From JAHQVK01 sp039819565 (lineage in GTDB: Bacteria > Myxococcota > Kuafuiibacteriia > Kuafuiibacteriales > Kuafuiibacteriaceae), in NCBI GenBank assembly GCA_039819565.1, contig JBCBRU010000001.1:1-64000 (forward strand): DNA of 64,000 bases. The letters run 5' to 3'. How positions within the stretch are numbered: the first letter of the stretch is position 1; each line of letters opens with the position of its first letter. Positions 1-7,958 of this stretch are shown piece by piece. A model generated the notes under the pieces. The model did not search any database and was not told the origin of the DNA. It saw only the letters and a list, made by a program, of their open reading frames with translations. The position numbers and the translations under genes are program-made.

Positions 1-257
1 CAGCGACCTGGCTCAGGCTCTTCGACGGCGTCTCGAAACGGAGTTTCGCCGGGTACTGGTAGAGGGGGAGGTTCGGGGGCTCCGGGTGCAGCCTTCGAGC
101 GGACATGAACACCGGCACCCGTGCGCGGCGGTCGGCGAGGTCGAAATACGCGTGTCCGCTCGAAGGCTGCACCCGGAGCCCCCGAACCTCCCCCTCTACC
201 AGTACCCGGCGAAACTCCGTTTCGAGACGCCGTCGAAGAGCCTGAGCCAGGTCGCTG
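1..257. repeat. Perfect 105-bp inverted repeat (palindrome) with 47-bp spacer at the window edge
   Basis: Bases 1-105 are the exact reverse complement of 153-257; the spacer is 106-152. The left arm touches the window edge, so its true length is unknown. The minus strand of the right arm and spacer reads as the start of XseA, and that reading frame stops resembling XseA exactly where the left arm begins. This points to the left arm being a fold-back copy, typical of a chimeric read or contig end, although a real inverted duplication cannot be excluded from sequence alone. Confidence 0.95.
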
Positions 258-436
258 ACGCTGAGCCGCTCGACCCTGCCCGCGGCGGAGGGCGGCGCTC
301 GTGGGGGCCCCTGCGGCGACGGGGAGGTCGCCGCTTCGGAGGGGTCCTCAGTCGAGCCTTTTTCCGGTCGACCCGCCCCGCGGAAAGTGAAGGGAAGCTG
401 CGGCACGTCGGCGAGCGTAGATGAGTCGGTCTGCAC
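106..436 (-). CDS. xseA: Exonuclease VII large subunit, N-terminal fragment cut by the palindrome
   Basis: Exonuclease VII degrades single-stranded DNA in both directions; XseA is the catalytic large subunit and works with several XseB copies. Translating leftwards from a GTG at 436 gives a Pro/Ala/Glu-rich extension of about 55 residues. It then runs RLSVSDLAQALRRRL, VLVEGEVRGLR and SSGHAYFDLADRRARVPVFM, matching the OB-fold start of XseA (typical consensus: VSELTxxI, WVEGEIS, SGHxYFxLKD). About 110 residues are present against roughly 400-450 in the family. The frame runs into the left palindrome arm at 106 and loses similarity there. It is divergent from the DUF4124 gene (27 bp apart), and the xseB partner lies 750 bp away on the other strand. 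The start is uncertain because no ATG exists in frame and no clear ribosome-binding site is close. Confidence 0.8.
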
Positions 437-463
437 ATGCGAGCGGTCTGGTATCCTTCGCGT

Positions 464-1099
464 ATGCGCCCTCTCCTCCTTGTCCTCGTCACGCTGCCCC
501 TCGTGAGCCTCGCGTGGCCGCGCTCCGCTGAAGCCCAGGTCTATAAGTACGAAAAGCCGGACGGCACCGTCATCTTCACGGATGACCTCGCGGAGCTGCC
601 CCCGGAGCGCCGGGCCTACTACAACGAGAAGGAGAAGGCGGCCCGCGAACGAGCCGAGCGAGCGCGCGCCCGCATGACCCCCGAGGAGCGACGCGCCGAG
701 GAGCTCGCAGCCGAGCGGGACAAGCTCATGCGGGCCGAAATGGAGGAAGCCGCCCGGCAGGCCCGCCTTCGGGAGATCGACGCGTTCCTTCGCGACTGGC
801 GGGCCAAGCAGAAGCAGGCTTCGGACCAGATCGGGTTTTGGCTCGAGAAGAAGCAAAAAGCCGAGCAAGACCTTGCCAGGGCCCTCGCGAAGTATCGCGA
901 GGCCCAGGCCGAGTGGTCTGCCCTCGCGCTCAAGAAGATGAGCTTCTCACTCTTTCCCGGTCAGAACGCGCGTTTTCAAGAGCTGCAGGAGTCCTTGCCG
1001 GAGCTCGAAGCCGAGGTCGACGCGGCCAATGTCTACCTCACCGAAACCCTGCCCGACGAGGCCCGGAAGGCCGGCTTGCCAAGGGGTTGGGCCCGCTGA
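464..1099 (+). CDS. DUF4124-domain secreted protein with charged helical tail
   Basis: Predicted 211-residue exported protein. The ATG at 464 was chosen because it opens a clean signal peptide (residues 1-24, hydrophobic LLLVLVTLPLVSLAW then a SAEA cleavage site). A DUF4124-like stretch follows immediately (VYKYEKPDGTVIFTDD, about 25-45). The rest is rich in Glu, Arg, Lys and Ala and probably forms a long helix or coiled coil (about 50-200). DUF4124 proteins are common periplasmic or envelope proteins of unknown function. An upstream ATG at 437 would add nine residues ahead of the signal sequence and looks less likely. It leads the operon-like run towards xseB. Confidence 0.75.
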   Translation: MRPLLLVLVTLPLVSLAWPRSAEAQVYKYEKPDGTVIFTDDLAELPPERRAYYNEKEKAARERAERARARMTPEERRAEELAAERDKLMRAEMEEAARQARLREIDAFLRDWRAKQKQASDQIGFWLEKKQKAEQDLARALAKYREAQAEWSALALKKMSFSLFPGQNARFQELQESLPELEAEVDAANVYLTETLPDEARKAGLPRGWAR

Positions 1100-1190
1100 G
1101 TCGGTGCCAGCTGGAGAGCGGGACGACCGCCGGGTTGACGAAGGCTTCGGCCTCGGTCATGGACGCCGGGTGAACAGCGGAGGGGAGGCT

Positions 1191-1403
1191 ATGGACTTCG
1201 ATGCTCTCATGACCCGGCTCGAAGCCATCGTGGCCAAGCTCGAGAAGGACGACCTCCCTCTCGAGAAAGCCATCGAAGCCTACGAGGAGGGTGTGGGTCT
1301 CGCGCGTCGAGGCCAGGCTCGACTCGACGAAGCCGAACGACGACTGGAAGAGCTCACCCAGCGAGGTACGGTCCCACTGGACGTGGAGGAAGAGGGAGAA
1401 TGA
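1191..1403 (+). CDS. xseB: Exonuclease VII small subunit
   Basis: 70-residue XseB. The protein is short and helical with the family pattern FDALMTRLEAIVAKLEKDD, then LEKAIEAYEEGVGLAR and LDEAERRLEEL. It binds XseA to form exonuclease VII, which degrades single-stranded DNA in mismatch repair and recombination. The ATG at 1191 is supported by a GGAGGGGAGG ribosome-binding site just upstream; longer in-frame starts give no family similarity. Its stop overlaps the ispA start (ATGA at 1400-1403), the common xseB-ispA coupling. Confidence 0.93.
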   Translation: MDFDALMTRLEAIVAKLEKDDLPLEKAIEAYEEGVGLARRGQARLDEAERRLEELTQRGTVPLDVEEEGE

Positions 1404-2278
1404 GCGCCTCGGACCTTTTGAGCCTCGCCCTGAGCCGGGTCGATCCGGCGCTGCAGGAGGCTCTGGAGCGCTGTCGCGAGTCCCTTGCTACGGACGGACC
1501 GCCCCTCGCGCACTTGGTGCCGGAAACGCTGGTCGAAGCCATGCGCTACGCCGTCCTCTCACCCGGAAAGCGCCTGCGGCCAGCCCTCGTTCTCGGTGCT
1601 GCCAAGGCCGTAGGCGGCGAGCCCGACGACGCGCTCCCGGCGGCTTGCGCGGTCGAAATGGTGCATGCCTACTCCCTCGTGCACGACGACCTCCCCGCCC
1701 TCGACGACGACGACGAGCGGCGGGGCCAACCGTCCTGCCACGTGAAGTTCGGTGAGGCTACGGCCCTTCTCGCGGGCGACGCTCTGCTCACCGAAGCCTT
1801 CGCTCTCCTCGGAGACCCCCGCCCCTTCCGAAAGGGTCGACCGGTCCCCGCTGGTCGTCGCATTCAGGGGGTCGCGGAGCTAGCCCGCGCCATCGGAGCG
1901 GCCGGCATGATCGGAGGGCAAGTCGACGACCTCGCGGTGGGTGCAAGCCCTGAGGATCGCCGTACTCTGGAGGCCATTCATCGGCGCAAGACCGGCCGTC
2001 TCATTCAGGCTTCCGTGGCCCTGGGAGCCATCTTCGGAGGGGGAAGTGCCACCCAGGTGCGAGCCCTCAGAACTTTCGGTACGGACCTTGGGCTCGCATT
2101 TCAGCTCGTCGACGACGTCCTCGACGGCGACGGCGCGGTGGCGCTGGATGGTGAGACGGCGGTGCGGGAAGAGGCTCGGGAGGTCACGGAGCGCGCGATG
2201 GGAGCGCTTCAGCCGTTCGGACGCCGCGCTCAAGCCCTTCGAAAGGTCGCACGCGACATGGCGGAGCGGGTGGCTTGA
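1400..2278 (+). CDS. ispA: Polyprenyl (farnesyl/geranyl-type) diphosphate synthase
   Basis: 292-residue short-chain trans-prenyltransferase that condenses isopentenyl diphosphate with allylic diphosphates for quinone, carotenoid and undecaprenyl synthesis. The first Asp-rich motif is HDDLPALDDDDERRG (about 95-109) and the second is LVDDVLD (236-242). The substrate-binding GKRLRP (56-61) and KTGRLI (197-202) segments are present, so all catalytic elements look intact. Length is normal for IspA-like enzymes, with a small Arg/Pro-rich insertion near 139-156. It is translationally coupled to xseB by ATGA and to the following lipoprotein gene by TTGA. Exact product chain length cannot be told from the sequence. 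IspA-like farnesyl synthase is the most likely role. Confidence 0.93.
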   Translation: MSASDLLSLALSRVDPALQEALERCRESLATDGPPLAHLVPETLVEAMRYAVLSPGKRLRPALVLGAAKAVGGEPDDALPAACAVEMVHAYSLVHDDLPALDDDDERRGQPSCHVKFGEATALLAGDALLTEAFALLGDPRPFRKGRPVPAGRRIQGVAELARAIGAAGMIGGQVDDLAVGASPEDRRTLEAIHRRKTGRLIQASVALGAIFGGGSATQVRALRTFGTDLGLAFQLVDDVLDGDGAVALDGETAVREEAREVTERAMGALQPFGRRAQALRKVARDMAERVA

Positions 2279-2577
2279 GGGTTCTCGCGGCCTTCGCCGG
2301 GCTCCTGCTGTCGAGCTGCGAGCTGCCGTGCACGGTCTCCTCGGAGTGCGAGCAGGGCGAGCGCTGTAGTGTCGACGGCGAGTGCATACAAGGCTGCCAA
2401 GATGACTCGGACTGCGACAGCGCCCGAGCCATCTGTGAACGCTCGACGGGCCTTTGTCGCCTCACCCCAGGCGCCCCGGTCGACTTCGGCTTGCTCGACG
2501 CCGACCTCTCCGACGCTGCGGATGGATCCTCGGATGCGTCGGCAGACGGGGGCGGGGGCACGACCGACCAGGGCTGA
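2275..2577 (+). CDS. Small Cys-rich lipoprotein
   Basis: 100-residue predicted lipoprotein starting at a TTG that overlaps the ispA stop (TTGA). A short hydrophobic signal (MRVLAAFAGLLLSSC) ends in the lipobox LSSC, so Cys15 would be lipidated. The next 50 residues hold ten or so cysteines in repeated C-x(5)-C-type spacing (SECEQGERCSVDGEC, then DSDCDSARAICERSTGLC), resembling the Dickkopf/EGF-like Cys-rich modules often seen in Myxococcota surface lipoproteins. The C-terminus is an Asp/Ala/Gly/Ser-rich tail. Function is unknown. In many related operons dxs would sit between ispA and tlyA; here this gene fills that place. Confidence 0.7.
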   Translation: MRVLAAFAGLLLSSCELPCTVSSECEQGERCSVDGECIQGCQDDSDCDSARAICERSTGLCRLTPGAPVDFGLLDADLSDAADGSSDASADGGGGTTDQG

Positions 2578-2580
2578 ACC

Positions 2581-3333
2581 GTGAAACCAGCAAAGCGTCG
2601 GGCCGATGAGTTGCTGTCTGAACGAGGCTTTGCGGAGTCACCGCGAGAGGCAGCGGCGCTGATCTTGGCGGCCAAGGTGCTCGTGGTCGATGCGCAGGGT
2701 CGAGAACGACGGCTCGAAAAAGCCGGAGAACGGTTGGATGCCGCGGTCCGTTTCCGCCTGAAGGGCGAGAGAGGTCCTTGGGTCTCGCGCGCGGGCGGCA
2801 AGCTCGAAGCGGGGCTCACCGCTTTCAAGGTCGAGGTTCAAGACCGGGTCGCCCTCGATCTGGGTCTTTCCACCGGGGGCTTCACGGACTGCCTCCTTTC
2901 CCGGGGCGCCCGGCGGGTTCACGGCGTGGACGTGGCCTACGGTGTCGTGAACTGGCGGCTTCGCAACGACCCCCGGCTCGTCCTCCACGAGCGCACAAAC
3001 GCGCGGAGCCTCACCCTCGAGCACCTCGGCGAGGCGGTCGACGTTGTGGTCGCCGACCTGTCGTTCATAGGTCTCCGCGCGATCTGGCCGGTGCTTCCCC
3101 CGCTACTCTCCCCCGACGCCGAGATGGTGGTGCTCGTAAAGCCCCAGTTCGAGCTTCCTCGAGACCGAGTGCCAGGAGGCGTGGTGAGCCACCCCGGCGA
3201 TCGCCAGGCTGCCCTCAATTTGGCTCGGGAGGGGGCCAAACAGGCCGGATTGGCCCCTGGCGAAGCCGTCGAGTCCCCGGTCCGAGGGCGTGAAGGCAAC
3301 ATCGAATGGCTCCTCCACGTGCGGCGACGTTGA
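2581..3333 (+). CDS. tlyA: TlyA-family 2'-O-rRNA methyltransferase / haemolysin-like protein
   Basis: 250 residues, start GTG at 2581, three bases after the lipoprotein stop. Residues 1-60 form an S4 RNA-binding domain (RADELLSERGFAES, KVLVVD). The rest is an FtsJ/RrmJ-type Rossmann methyltransferase: VSRAGGKLEAGL (68-79), the SAM-binding DLGLSTGGFTD (93-103), VVADLSFI, LVKPQFE and GREGNIEWLL near the C-terminus. This keeps the K-D-K-E tetrad expected of 2'-O methyltransferases. TlyA in Mycobacterium methylates 16S and 23S rRNA ribose and affects capreomycin sensitivity; the 'haemolysin' name is historical. SAM motif I has Leu where Gly or Ser is more usual (DLGLST), a mild deviation. Confidence 0.92.
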   Translation: MKPAKRRADELLSERGFAESPREAAALILAAKVLVVDAQGRERRLEKAGERLDAAVRFRLKGERGPWVSRAGGKLEAGLTAFKVEVQDRVALDLGLSTGGFTDCLLSRGARRVHGVDVAYGVVNWRLRNDPRLVLHERTNARSLTLEHLGEAVDVVVADLSFIGLRAIWPVLPPLLSPDAEMVVLVKPQFELPRDRVPGGVVSHPGDRQAALNLAREGAKQAGLAPGEAVESPVRGREGNIEWLLHVRRR

Positions 3334-3439
3334 TTTTTCGGAAATGGACCTCGCCGAGAAGACGTTGCTCCGACACCTCCCCGGAACGACCCGGGGAGGC
3401 GTGGATCGTCTCGAAGACCATACGTGAATCAAAAATCCT

Positions 3440-3492
3440 CGGGGGAGGGTGCGGGTGCGAGGAAGGGGCAGCCTCTCTCGCACCCTCTCCCG
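3440..3492. other. GC-rich stem-loop in the tlyA-ldcA intergenic region
   Basis: Bases 3440-3453 pair with 3479-3492 over 14 positions (13 Watson-Crick pairs and one G-U), closing a 25-nt loop. No T-run follows, so it is not a classical intrinsic terminator. It lies 107 bp after tlyA in a 270-bp gene-free gap before ldcA. It may be a weak terminator, a processing site or chance in GC-rich DNA. Confidence 0.45.
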
Positions 3493-3615
3493 GGGTGCTT
3501 ATCTGGCCTCCCGGCCCACCGGAGCTCTATCTCACCCCGAGCCGGCGCGCACCCCCTCCTTCTCACGACGCCGCTCGGACTCGACTCTCAGCCCCTCTCT
3601 TCTATGCTCACTCCG

Positions 3616-4506
3616 ATGGCTCGACCGGCAGCCCTCCCCTATGGCGCGACCCTCGGCGTCTTCGCGGGCTCAGGCCCCTTCGAGCCGGCTCGACTCGACG
3701 CGGGTGAGAACCGTCTTCGGGCGCTGGGCTACACTCTGCGGCGAGCCTCTGGGATCGAGGCCCGCAGTGGGTTCTTGGCTGGAGAGGACGAGAATCGAGC
3801 CCGAGGGATCATCGAGCTCCTCCATAGCGATGACGTGGACGCCCTCATCGCAGCGCGCGGAGGCTACGGCCTCGCCCGAATCCTCGATCGACTCCCGACG
3901 GCGGCGTTTACGGAAGCGCAGAAGTGGATCGTGGGGTTTTCCGACGTCACGGCTCTCCATACCCACCTCAGCGGCGCCCTCGAGACCATCCATGGGCCTG
4001 TGGTCACCCACCTCGGCACCCTCGGGGGCGGTTCCGAAGGGTCCGCCCTCGCTGCGATTCTCCGCGGCGAGCGTCCCCCGGATCTCGTGGCCGACGGCCC
4101 CGTGCTTCGTTCGGGCCGCGCTGAAGGGCCCCTTTTCGGGGGAAACCTCGCCGTCCTCGCCTCGCTCCTCGGCACGCCCGCCTTCTCGGTGCCGAAGGGC
4201 GCGATCCTGCTTCTGGAGGATGTCGGCGAAGTCACTTACCGCCTCGATCGACTGTTCACGCAGCTTCTCTCCGCGGGGGTGTTCGAAGACATCGCGGGAG
4301 TCGCGCTGGGAGACTTCATAGATTGCCGCCCGGCTCGACCCGATCACCCCACCGCCCTCGAGGTGGCTCGAGAGCGGCTCGTCCCCCTGGGGGTTCCGAT
4401 CAGGGCCGGTTTCCCTGTCGGCCACGGGACCCGAAACCAGCCTGTCGTGCTCGGACGAGCGTACCGTCTCGACGCCGAGGCCGGTCGGTTGGAGCCTTTG
4501 GAATGA
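3616..4506 (+). CDS. ldcA: LD-carboxypeptidase (peptidase S66)
   Basis: 296-residue serine peptidase that removes the terminal D-Ala from tetrapeptide-containing muropeptides, a cytoplasmic step of peptidoglycan recycling. The S66 triad is visible: Ser109 in VGFSDVTALH, Glu201 in ILLLEDVGEVTYRLD and His270 in GFPVGHGT. The RGGYG (81-85) and GGNLAVL (175-181) motifs of the family are also present. Start ATG 3616 gives the normal family length and begins with the conserved first strand (TLGVFAGSGPFEPARL). ATG 3604, four codons upstream, is the alternative. No signal peptide is seen, as expected. The stop overlaps the next start (ATGA), so it is coupled to the beta-lactamase-like gene. Confidence 0.93.
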   Translation: MARPAALPYGATLGVFAGSGPFEPARLDAGENRLRALGYTLRRASGIEARSGFLAGEDENRARGIIELLHSDDVDALIAARGGYGLARILDRLPTAAFTEAQKWIVGFSDVTALHTHLSGALETIHGPVVTHLGTLGGGSEGSALAAILRGERPPDLVADGPVLRSGRAEGPLFGGNLAVLASLLGTPAFSVPKGAILLLEDVGEVTYRLDRLFTQLLSAGVFEDIAGVALGDFIDCRPARPDHPTALEVARERLVPLGVPIRAGFPVGHGTRNQPVVLGRAYRLDAEAGRLEPLE

Positions 4507-5549
4507 GCCCTTCGACGGTGCTGGAAGAGGCGGTTCGGCAAGGAGCCTTTCCGGGAGGTCAGCTTGCCGTTTCCCTCGAAGGCCGAAGGGTTGCCAATTT
4601 CGCTTTCGGAAGCCTCACCCCGAACGGGCCCCGCTCATCTCCCTCGGCCTTCTACGATCTCGCTTCCCTGACCAAGCCTCTAGCCACCTCCGTACTGATC
4701 GGTCGTGAAGTGGGACGAGAAAGAATGTGCTTCGCAGCCCCTCTCTCCGAGTATCTGCCTAAGGTCCGGATCGACGCTCCGCTTGCGCAGATTCTGGATC
4801 ACTCGGCGGGCTTTCCGGCCCATGTCCGATTTGACGAACGCTTGCCGCCGGGGACCGCCCCCGCTTCTTGGTCGGCTTTTCACCATATCGTCGACGACGT
4901 CTCGCAGACCCCACCGGAGTCGCCCCCGGGGGAAAGAGCGCTTTACTCTGACCTTGGGTTCATCCTCCTCGGTGCGGCCCTCGAAAAGCACGGCCGCGCG
5001 CCCCTCTCTCATCTTTTCGCCCAACTCAACACGCCCCTCTTTTATCGCGACCGGCGCGGCGCCCCCGCCCCCGAGCCCATCCCCCAGAACCTGCCCTTCG
5101 CCCCTACGGAGGGTGGCCTCGAGGGCGAGGTCCACGATGACAACGCGCGCGCGATGGGAGGCGCGGCGGGCCACGCCGGCCTCTTCGGCACGGCCTCGGG
5201 CGTGATCGAGGTCTGTGAGTCGCTGCTGCGGGCTTGGCACGGCGCCGAGGGAGAGCTTCTGAGGCCCGAGGTGGCCCGAGAGATGTGGAAGGCCAGCCCG
5301 GTGCCGGAGTCTACGAGAACGATGGGCTGGGACCGGCCTTCTCCTGGGGGATCGAGCGCAGGCGGCAGCTGGCCCGCGGACGGAGTGGGTCATCTCGGCT
5401 TTACCGGAACCTCGGTGTGGATCGATCCGGAGCGTGCCTTCGTGGTGGCCCTCGTGACCAATCGGGTCTGCCCCACCCGAGATAACGACGCCATCAGAAG
5501 GGTCAGACCGGCTCTTCATGATGCTGCCCGCGCCGCCTGGATCCGATGA
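4503..5549 (+). CDS. Serine beta-lactamase/DD-peptidase-like hydrolase (class C fold)
   Basis: 348 residues of the beta-lactamase/penicillin-binding-protein transpeptidase fold (PF00144). The nucleophile motif is S55-LTK58, the second motif Y148-S-D150, and H297-L-G299 stands where K/H-[ST]-G is usual, so the site looks catalytically competent for a serine esterase or peptidase. There is no obvious signal peptide, which suggests a cytoplasmic enzyme. With its translational coupling to ldcA (ATGA) and to pabB (ATGA), a role in peptide or muropeptide processing is plausible. Esterase activity is equally possible in this broad family. It is unlikely to be a true antibiotic-resistance beta-lactamase, because it is cytoplasmic and lacks a classic third motif. 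Confidence 0.8.
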   Translation: MSPSTVLEEAVRQGAFPGGQLAVSLEGRRVANFAFGSLTPNGPRSSPSAFYDLASLTKPLATSVLIGREVGRERMCFAAPLSEYLPKVRIDAPLAQILDHSAGFPAHVRFDERLPPGTAPASWSAFHHIVDDVSQTPPESPPGERALYSDLGFILLGAALEKHGRAPLSHLFAQLNTPLFYRDRRGAPAPEPIPQNLPFAPTEGGLEGEVHDDNARAMGGAAGHAGLFGTASGVIEVCESLLRAWHGAEGELLRPEVAREMWKASPVPESTRTMGWDRPSPGGSSAGGSWPADGVGHLGFTGTSVWIDPERAFVVALVTNRVCPTRDNDAIRRVRPALHDAARAAWIR

Positions 5550-6928
5550 GAACCACCCAGCGCCCCGACGAAACAACCTACGAAGCTGTCGCGGCGGACG
5601 GGACGCGGTTGAGAGCTCGACTCATCCCTCGGCCCGCGCCTTCACCAGACCGCCTTCTCGGGCACGTCCAGCCCGGGGACCGTCCCTTCGCTCTCGTCTC
5701 GGGACGAGGGGACCCGAGCCTCACACGGTGGAGCTACGGAGCTCTCGAAGCCTGCAGCCCGCACCTCGACTTCATCACCGCCTTCGACGCGACGCGCGGC
5801 CACTTGGGGGTTCGGTCGCTTCCCGATGACTGGCCGCCCTTTACAGGGGGAGCGGTAGGCTACCTCAGCTATGACGAAGGGTGGCGCTGGGCAGCCCGAC
5901 CACGGCCTCCCCGACCCCAACCCTTGGGGCTCCCGCCCGAGCGTTTTCATCGCTACGACGCCCTCTATGCCCGCAACGAGCGGACGGGCAGCGGACTCGT
6001 CATTTGGGAAGCGCGGCCGGATGCGGCCCGTCGCGCCCGGCGTATCGAGCAAGCGCTCCTTCGACCCGAGCGGCGCCTCCGCGGTCAGCTCGTAGGCGGC
6101 GCCTCAAAGCTGCATCCTCGCGTCGATCGGGCCAGCCACGAGGCCCGGATTTCTTCCGCGCTGCGGCTCATCGCGGAGGGTGAGATCTATCAGGTGAACC
6201 TGACCTATGCCCTCGAGGGGCGCTTTCGTGGGCATCCCGGGGCGGCGCTTCAGCGCCTGGTTCAGGACGGCGCCCCGCCGTTCTCGGCCTATCTCGGCGT
6301 CGACGACGAGGCCCACGTCGTATCGGCATCGCCGGAGTGTTTTCTCGAGCTGAACGCCGATGGACGTCTGCGCACCTTTCCCATCAAAGGGACGCACCGG
6401 AGAGCCCCGGCCCCGGATCGCGATGTCGCCCTCGCTGCCGCCCTGCGGGCCGACCCCAAGGAGCGCGCCGAACATTTGATGATCGTCGACCTGCTCAGGA
6501 ACGACCTCGGTCGCGTCGCGCGTCCCGGCACGGTGGAGGTCCCCAGCCTCGCCTACGTCGAGTCCTTCCCGACCGTCCATCATCTCACCACAACCATCGA
6601 GGCGGACCTCGATCCTATGCGCACCGGGGCCGAGGTTTTGGCCGCGACCTTCCCGGGTGGATCCATCACCGGGGCCCCAAAACAAGCGGCAATGGAGGTG
6701 ATCGACGCGCTCGAGGACGAGGCTCGGGGTCTCTATACCGGAGCCCTGGCGTGGATCGACCGCGGTGGAGCTCTTCGCGCTAGCATCGCCATTCGAACCG
6801 CCGAGGTGCACCAGGGCGCCCTTCGTTTCGGGGTCGGGGGAGGGATCGTGGCCGACTCGGTGCCGGCTCGAGAGTGGGAAGAGACCCGCCTCAAGGCGCA
6901 GGCGCTCGCGGGGGCCTTGGCCGGCTGA
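5546..6928 (+). CDS. pabB: Aminodeoxychorismate synthase component I
   Basis: 460-residue chorismate-binding enzyme of para-aminobenzoate and folate synthesis, which aminates chorismate to 4-amino-4-deoxychorismate using ammonia from a PabA glutaminase. The chorismate-binding domain occupies about 190-455 with GEIYQVNLT (212-220), SASPECFLEL, PIKGTHRR (279-286), IVDLLRNDLGRV, FPGGSITGAPK and GVGGGIVADS. The Lys of PIKGT (Lys281) distinguishes PabB from anthranilate synthase TrpE, which has Ala there. The N-terminal 180 residues are the usual non-catalytic half. Neither PabA nor PabC is adjacent. It starts inside the hydrolase stop (ATGA) and its 3' end overlaps the convergent alpha/beta hydrolase by 38 bp. 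Confidence 0.9.
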   Translation: MRTTQRPDETTYEAVAADGTRLRARLIPRPAPSPDRLLGHVQPGDRPFALVSGRGDPSLTRWSYGALEACSPHLDFITAFDATRGHLGVRSLPDDWPPFTGGAVGYLSYDEGWRWAARPRPPRPQPLGLPPERFHRYDALYARNERTGSGLVIWEARPDAARRARRIEQALLRPERRLRGQLVGGASKLHPRVDRASHEARISSALRLIAEGEIYQVNLTYALEGRFRGHPGAALQRLVQDGAPPFSAYLGVDDEAHVVSASPECFLELNADGRLRTFPIKGTHRRAPAPDRDVALAAALRADPKERAEHLMIVDLLRNDLGRVARPGTVEVPSLAYVESFPTVHHLTTTIEADLDPMRTGAEVLAATFPGGSITGAPKQAAMEVIDALEDEARGLYTGALAWIDRGGALRASIAIRTAEVHQGALRFGVGGGIVADSVPAREWEETRLKAQALAGALAG

Positions 6929-7835
6929 ACCAGCCGAGGATCGCTCGCCACATTCGGCCCAGGAAGGTTTTGGCCGGGCCGAAGGGGCCCCGCGGAGCGG
7001 GACTCGGAATCGGTACGAGCTTGAATTGCCGAGTCTCGGCCGTCTCAGCCTCGGTCTGCCCCCAAAACGACTCGAGATGACGCGCCGTCCGCTCCGGGGC
7101 TTCGACCATGGGCGCGTGCCCGATGTCCGGCCAGACCGAGAGCTCTCCATTGGGGAAGACTTCGGCCATCCGGCGCGCCGCCGCCCGGGGGACGAGGGTA
7201 TCCTGCTCACCCCACACCACCGAGACCGGATGACGAAGCTGAGCAACACGGTCCTCGTGGGCCACCTCCGCGAGCGCCTCGAAGTAGGTCAGGGTGGTGT
7301 CCGTGGACTGCTGAGAGGCCACCGACACCAGCTGCTGAAAGAACCCTCCGTCGACCGCTCGGCTCGGAATCTGCCGGCGGAGGGAGCTGGCCAGCTGGCG
7401 ACGATGGGCGCCGATCCATCGGGCACCATCCAGTCCGGCCCGTAAGAAGCGACGGCTTTTGGGGTCCTTGGGGTCGAAGCGACGCAGAACCTCGGCCATT
7501 TCACCGTCCCCTTCCGCCATTTCGGCGGTGCCGTCCAAGGGCGCAGGCCCAAACAGCGCCAGATCGATCACCCGCTCCGGGCGCAGATCGAGGAGATGGA
7601 TCGCGACCGCAGCGCCCAGGCTGTGGGCCACCAGATGAAACCGGGCTCCGTCGAGTCGAGGATCCACGGCGGCGATCACTCGGTGCGCGATCTCTTCCAG
7701 ATCGTTGGAGGCCGGCAAGGCCCCGCTCCGGCCACAGCCCGGGAGATCTACGGCGAGCAGATGCCGCCCCACCCCGGATTCGAACAGAGGCTGCCACCAT
7801 AGCGAGGACGCGAAGTTTCCGTGGATCAGCACCAC
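6891..7835 (-). CDS. Alpha/beta-fold hydrolase, start codon uncertain
   Basis: At least 314 residues of the alpha/beta hydrolase superfamily. It has the oxyanion motif VLIHGNFASS, the nucleophile elbow VAHSLGAA (first Gly replaced by Ala), the acid GEQDTLVP and the His in IGHAPMVEAP, followed by an Arg/Pro-rich tail. The GTG at 7835 sits inside the first core strand, so a functional protein almost certainly begins upstream. Yet between the upstream gene's TGA (7961-7959) and 7835 there is no in-frame ATG, GTG or TTG. The unread 41 codons encode a signal-like stretch (RLLRFPLLLPVFF). A CTG start, a sequencing error, or read-through from the preceding metallopeptidase, which ends in the same frame, would explain this. 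Substrate unknown. Confidence 0.75.
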   Translation of the reverse strand: MVLIHGNFASSLWWQPLFESGVGRHLLAVDLPGCGRSGALPASNDLEEIAHRVIAAVDPRLDGARFHLVAHSLGAAVAIHLLDLRPERVIDLALFGPAPLDGTAEMAEGDGEMAEVLRRFDPKDPKSRRFLRAGLDGARWIGAHRRQLASSLRRQIPSRAVDGGFFQQLVSVASQQSTDTTLTYFEALAEVAHEDRVAQLRHPVSVVWGEQDTLVPRAAARRMAEVFPNGELSVWPDIGHAPMVEAPERTARHLESFWGQTEAETAETRQFKLVPIPSPAPRGPFGPAKTFLGRMWRAILGWFSRPRPPRAPAP

Positions 7836-7958
7836 GGGGCGTCCGCCTCCGGGGCGCTCACGGACGTGCAGCTGCGCTTCGATGGGCGGGTGATGACATG
7901 CTGCGTCGCAAAAGAAAACGGGCAGCAGGAGGGGGAAGCGGAGAAGACGCCAACGGCC

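Noticed and set aside
86..424. Plus-strand open frame of 112 codons across the palindrome
   Set aside because: It crosses both palindrome arms and has no similarity; the minus strand gives the xseA N-terminus instead.
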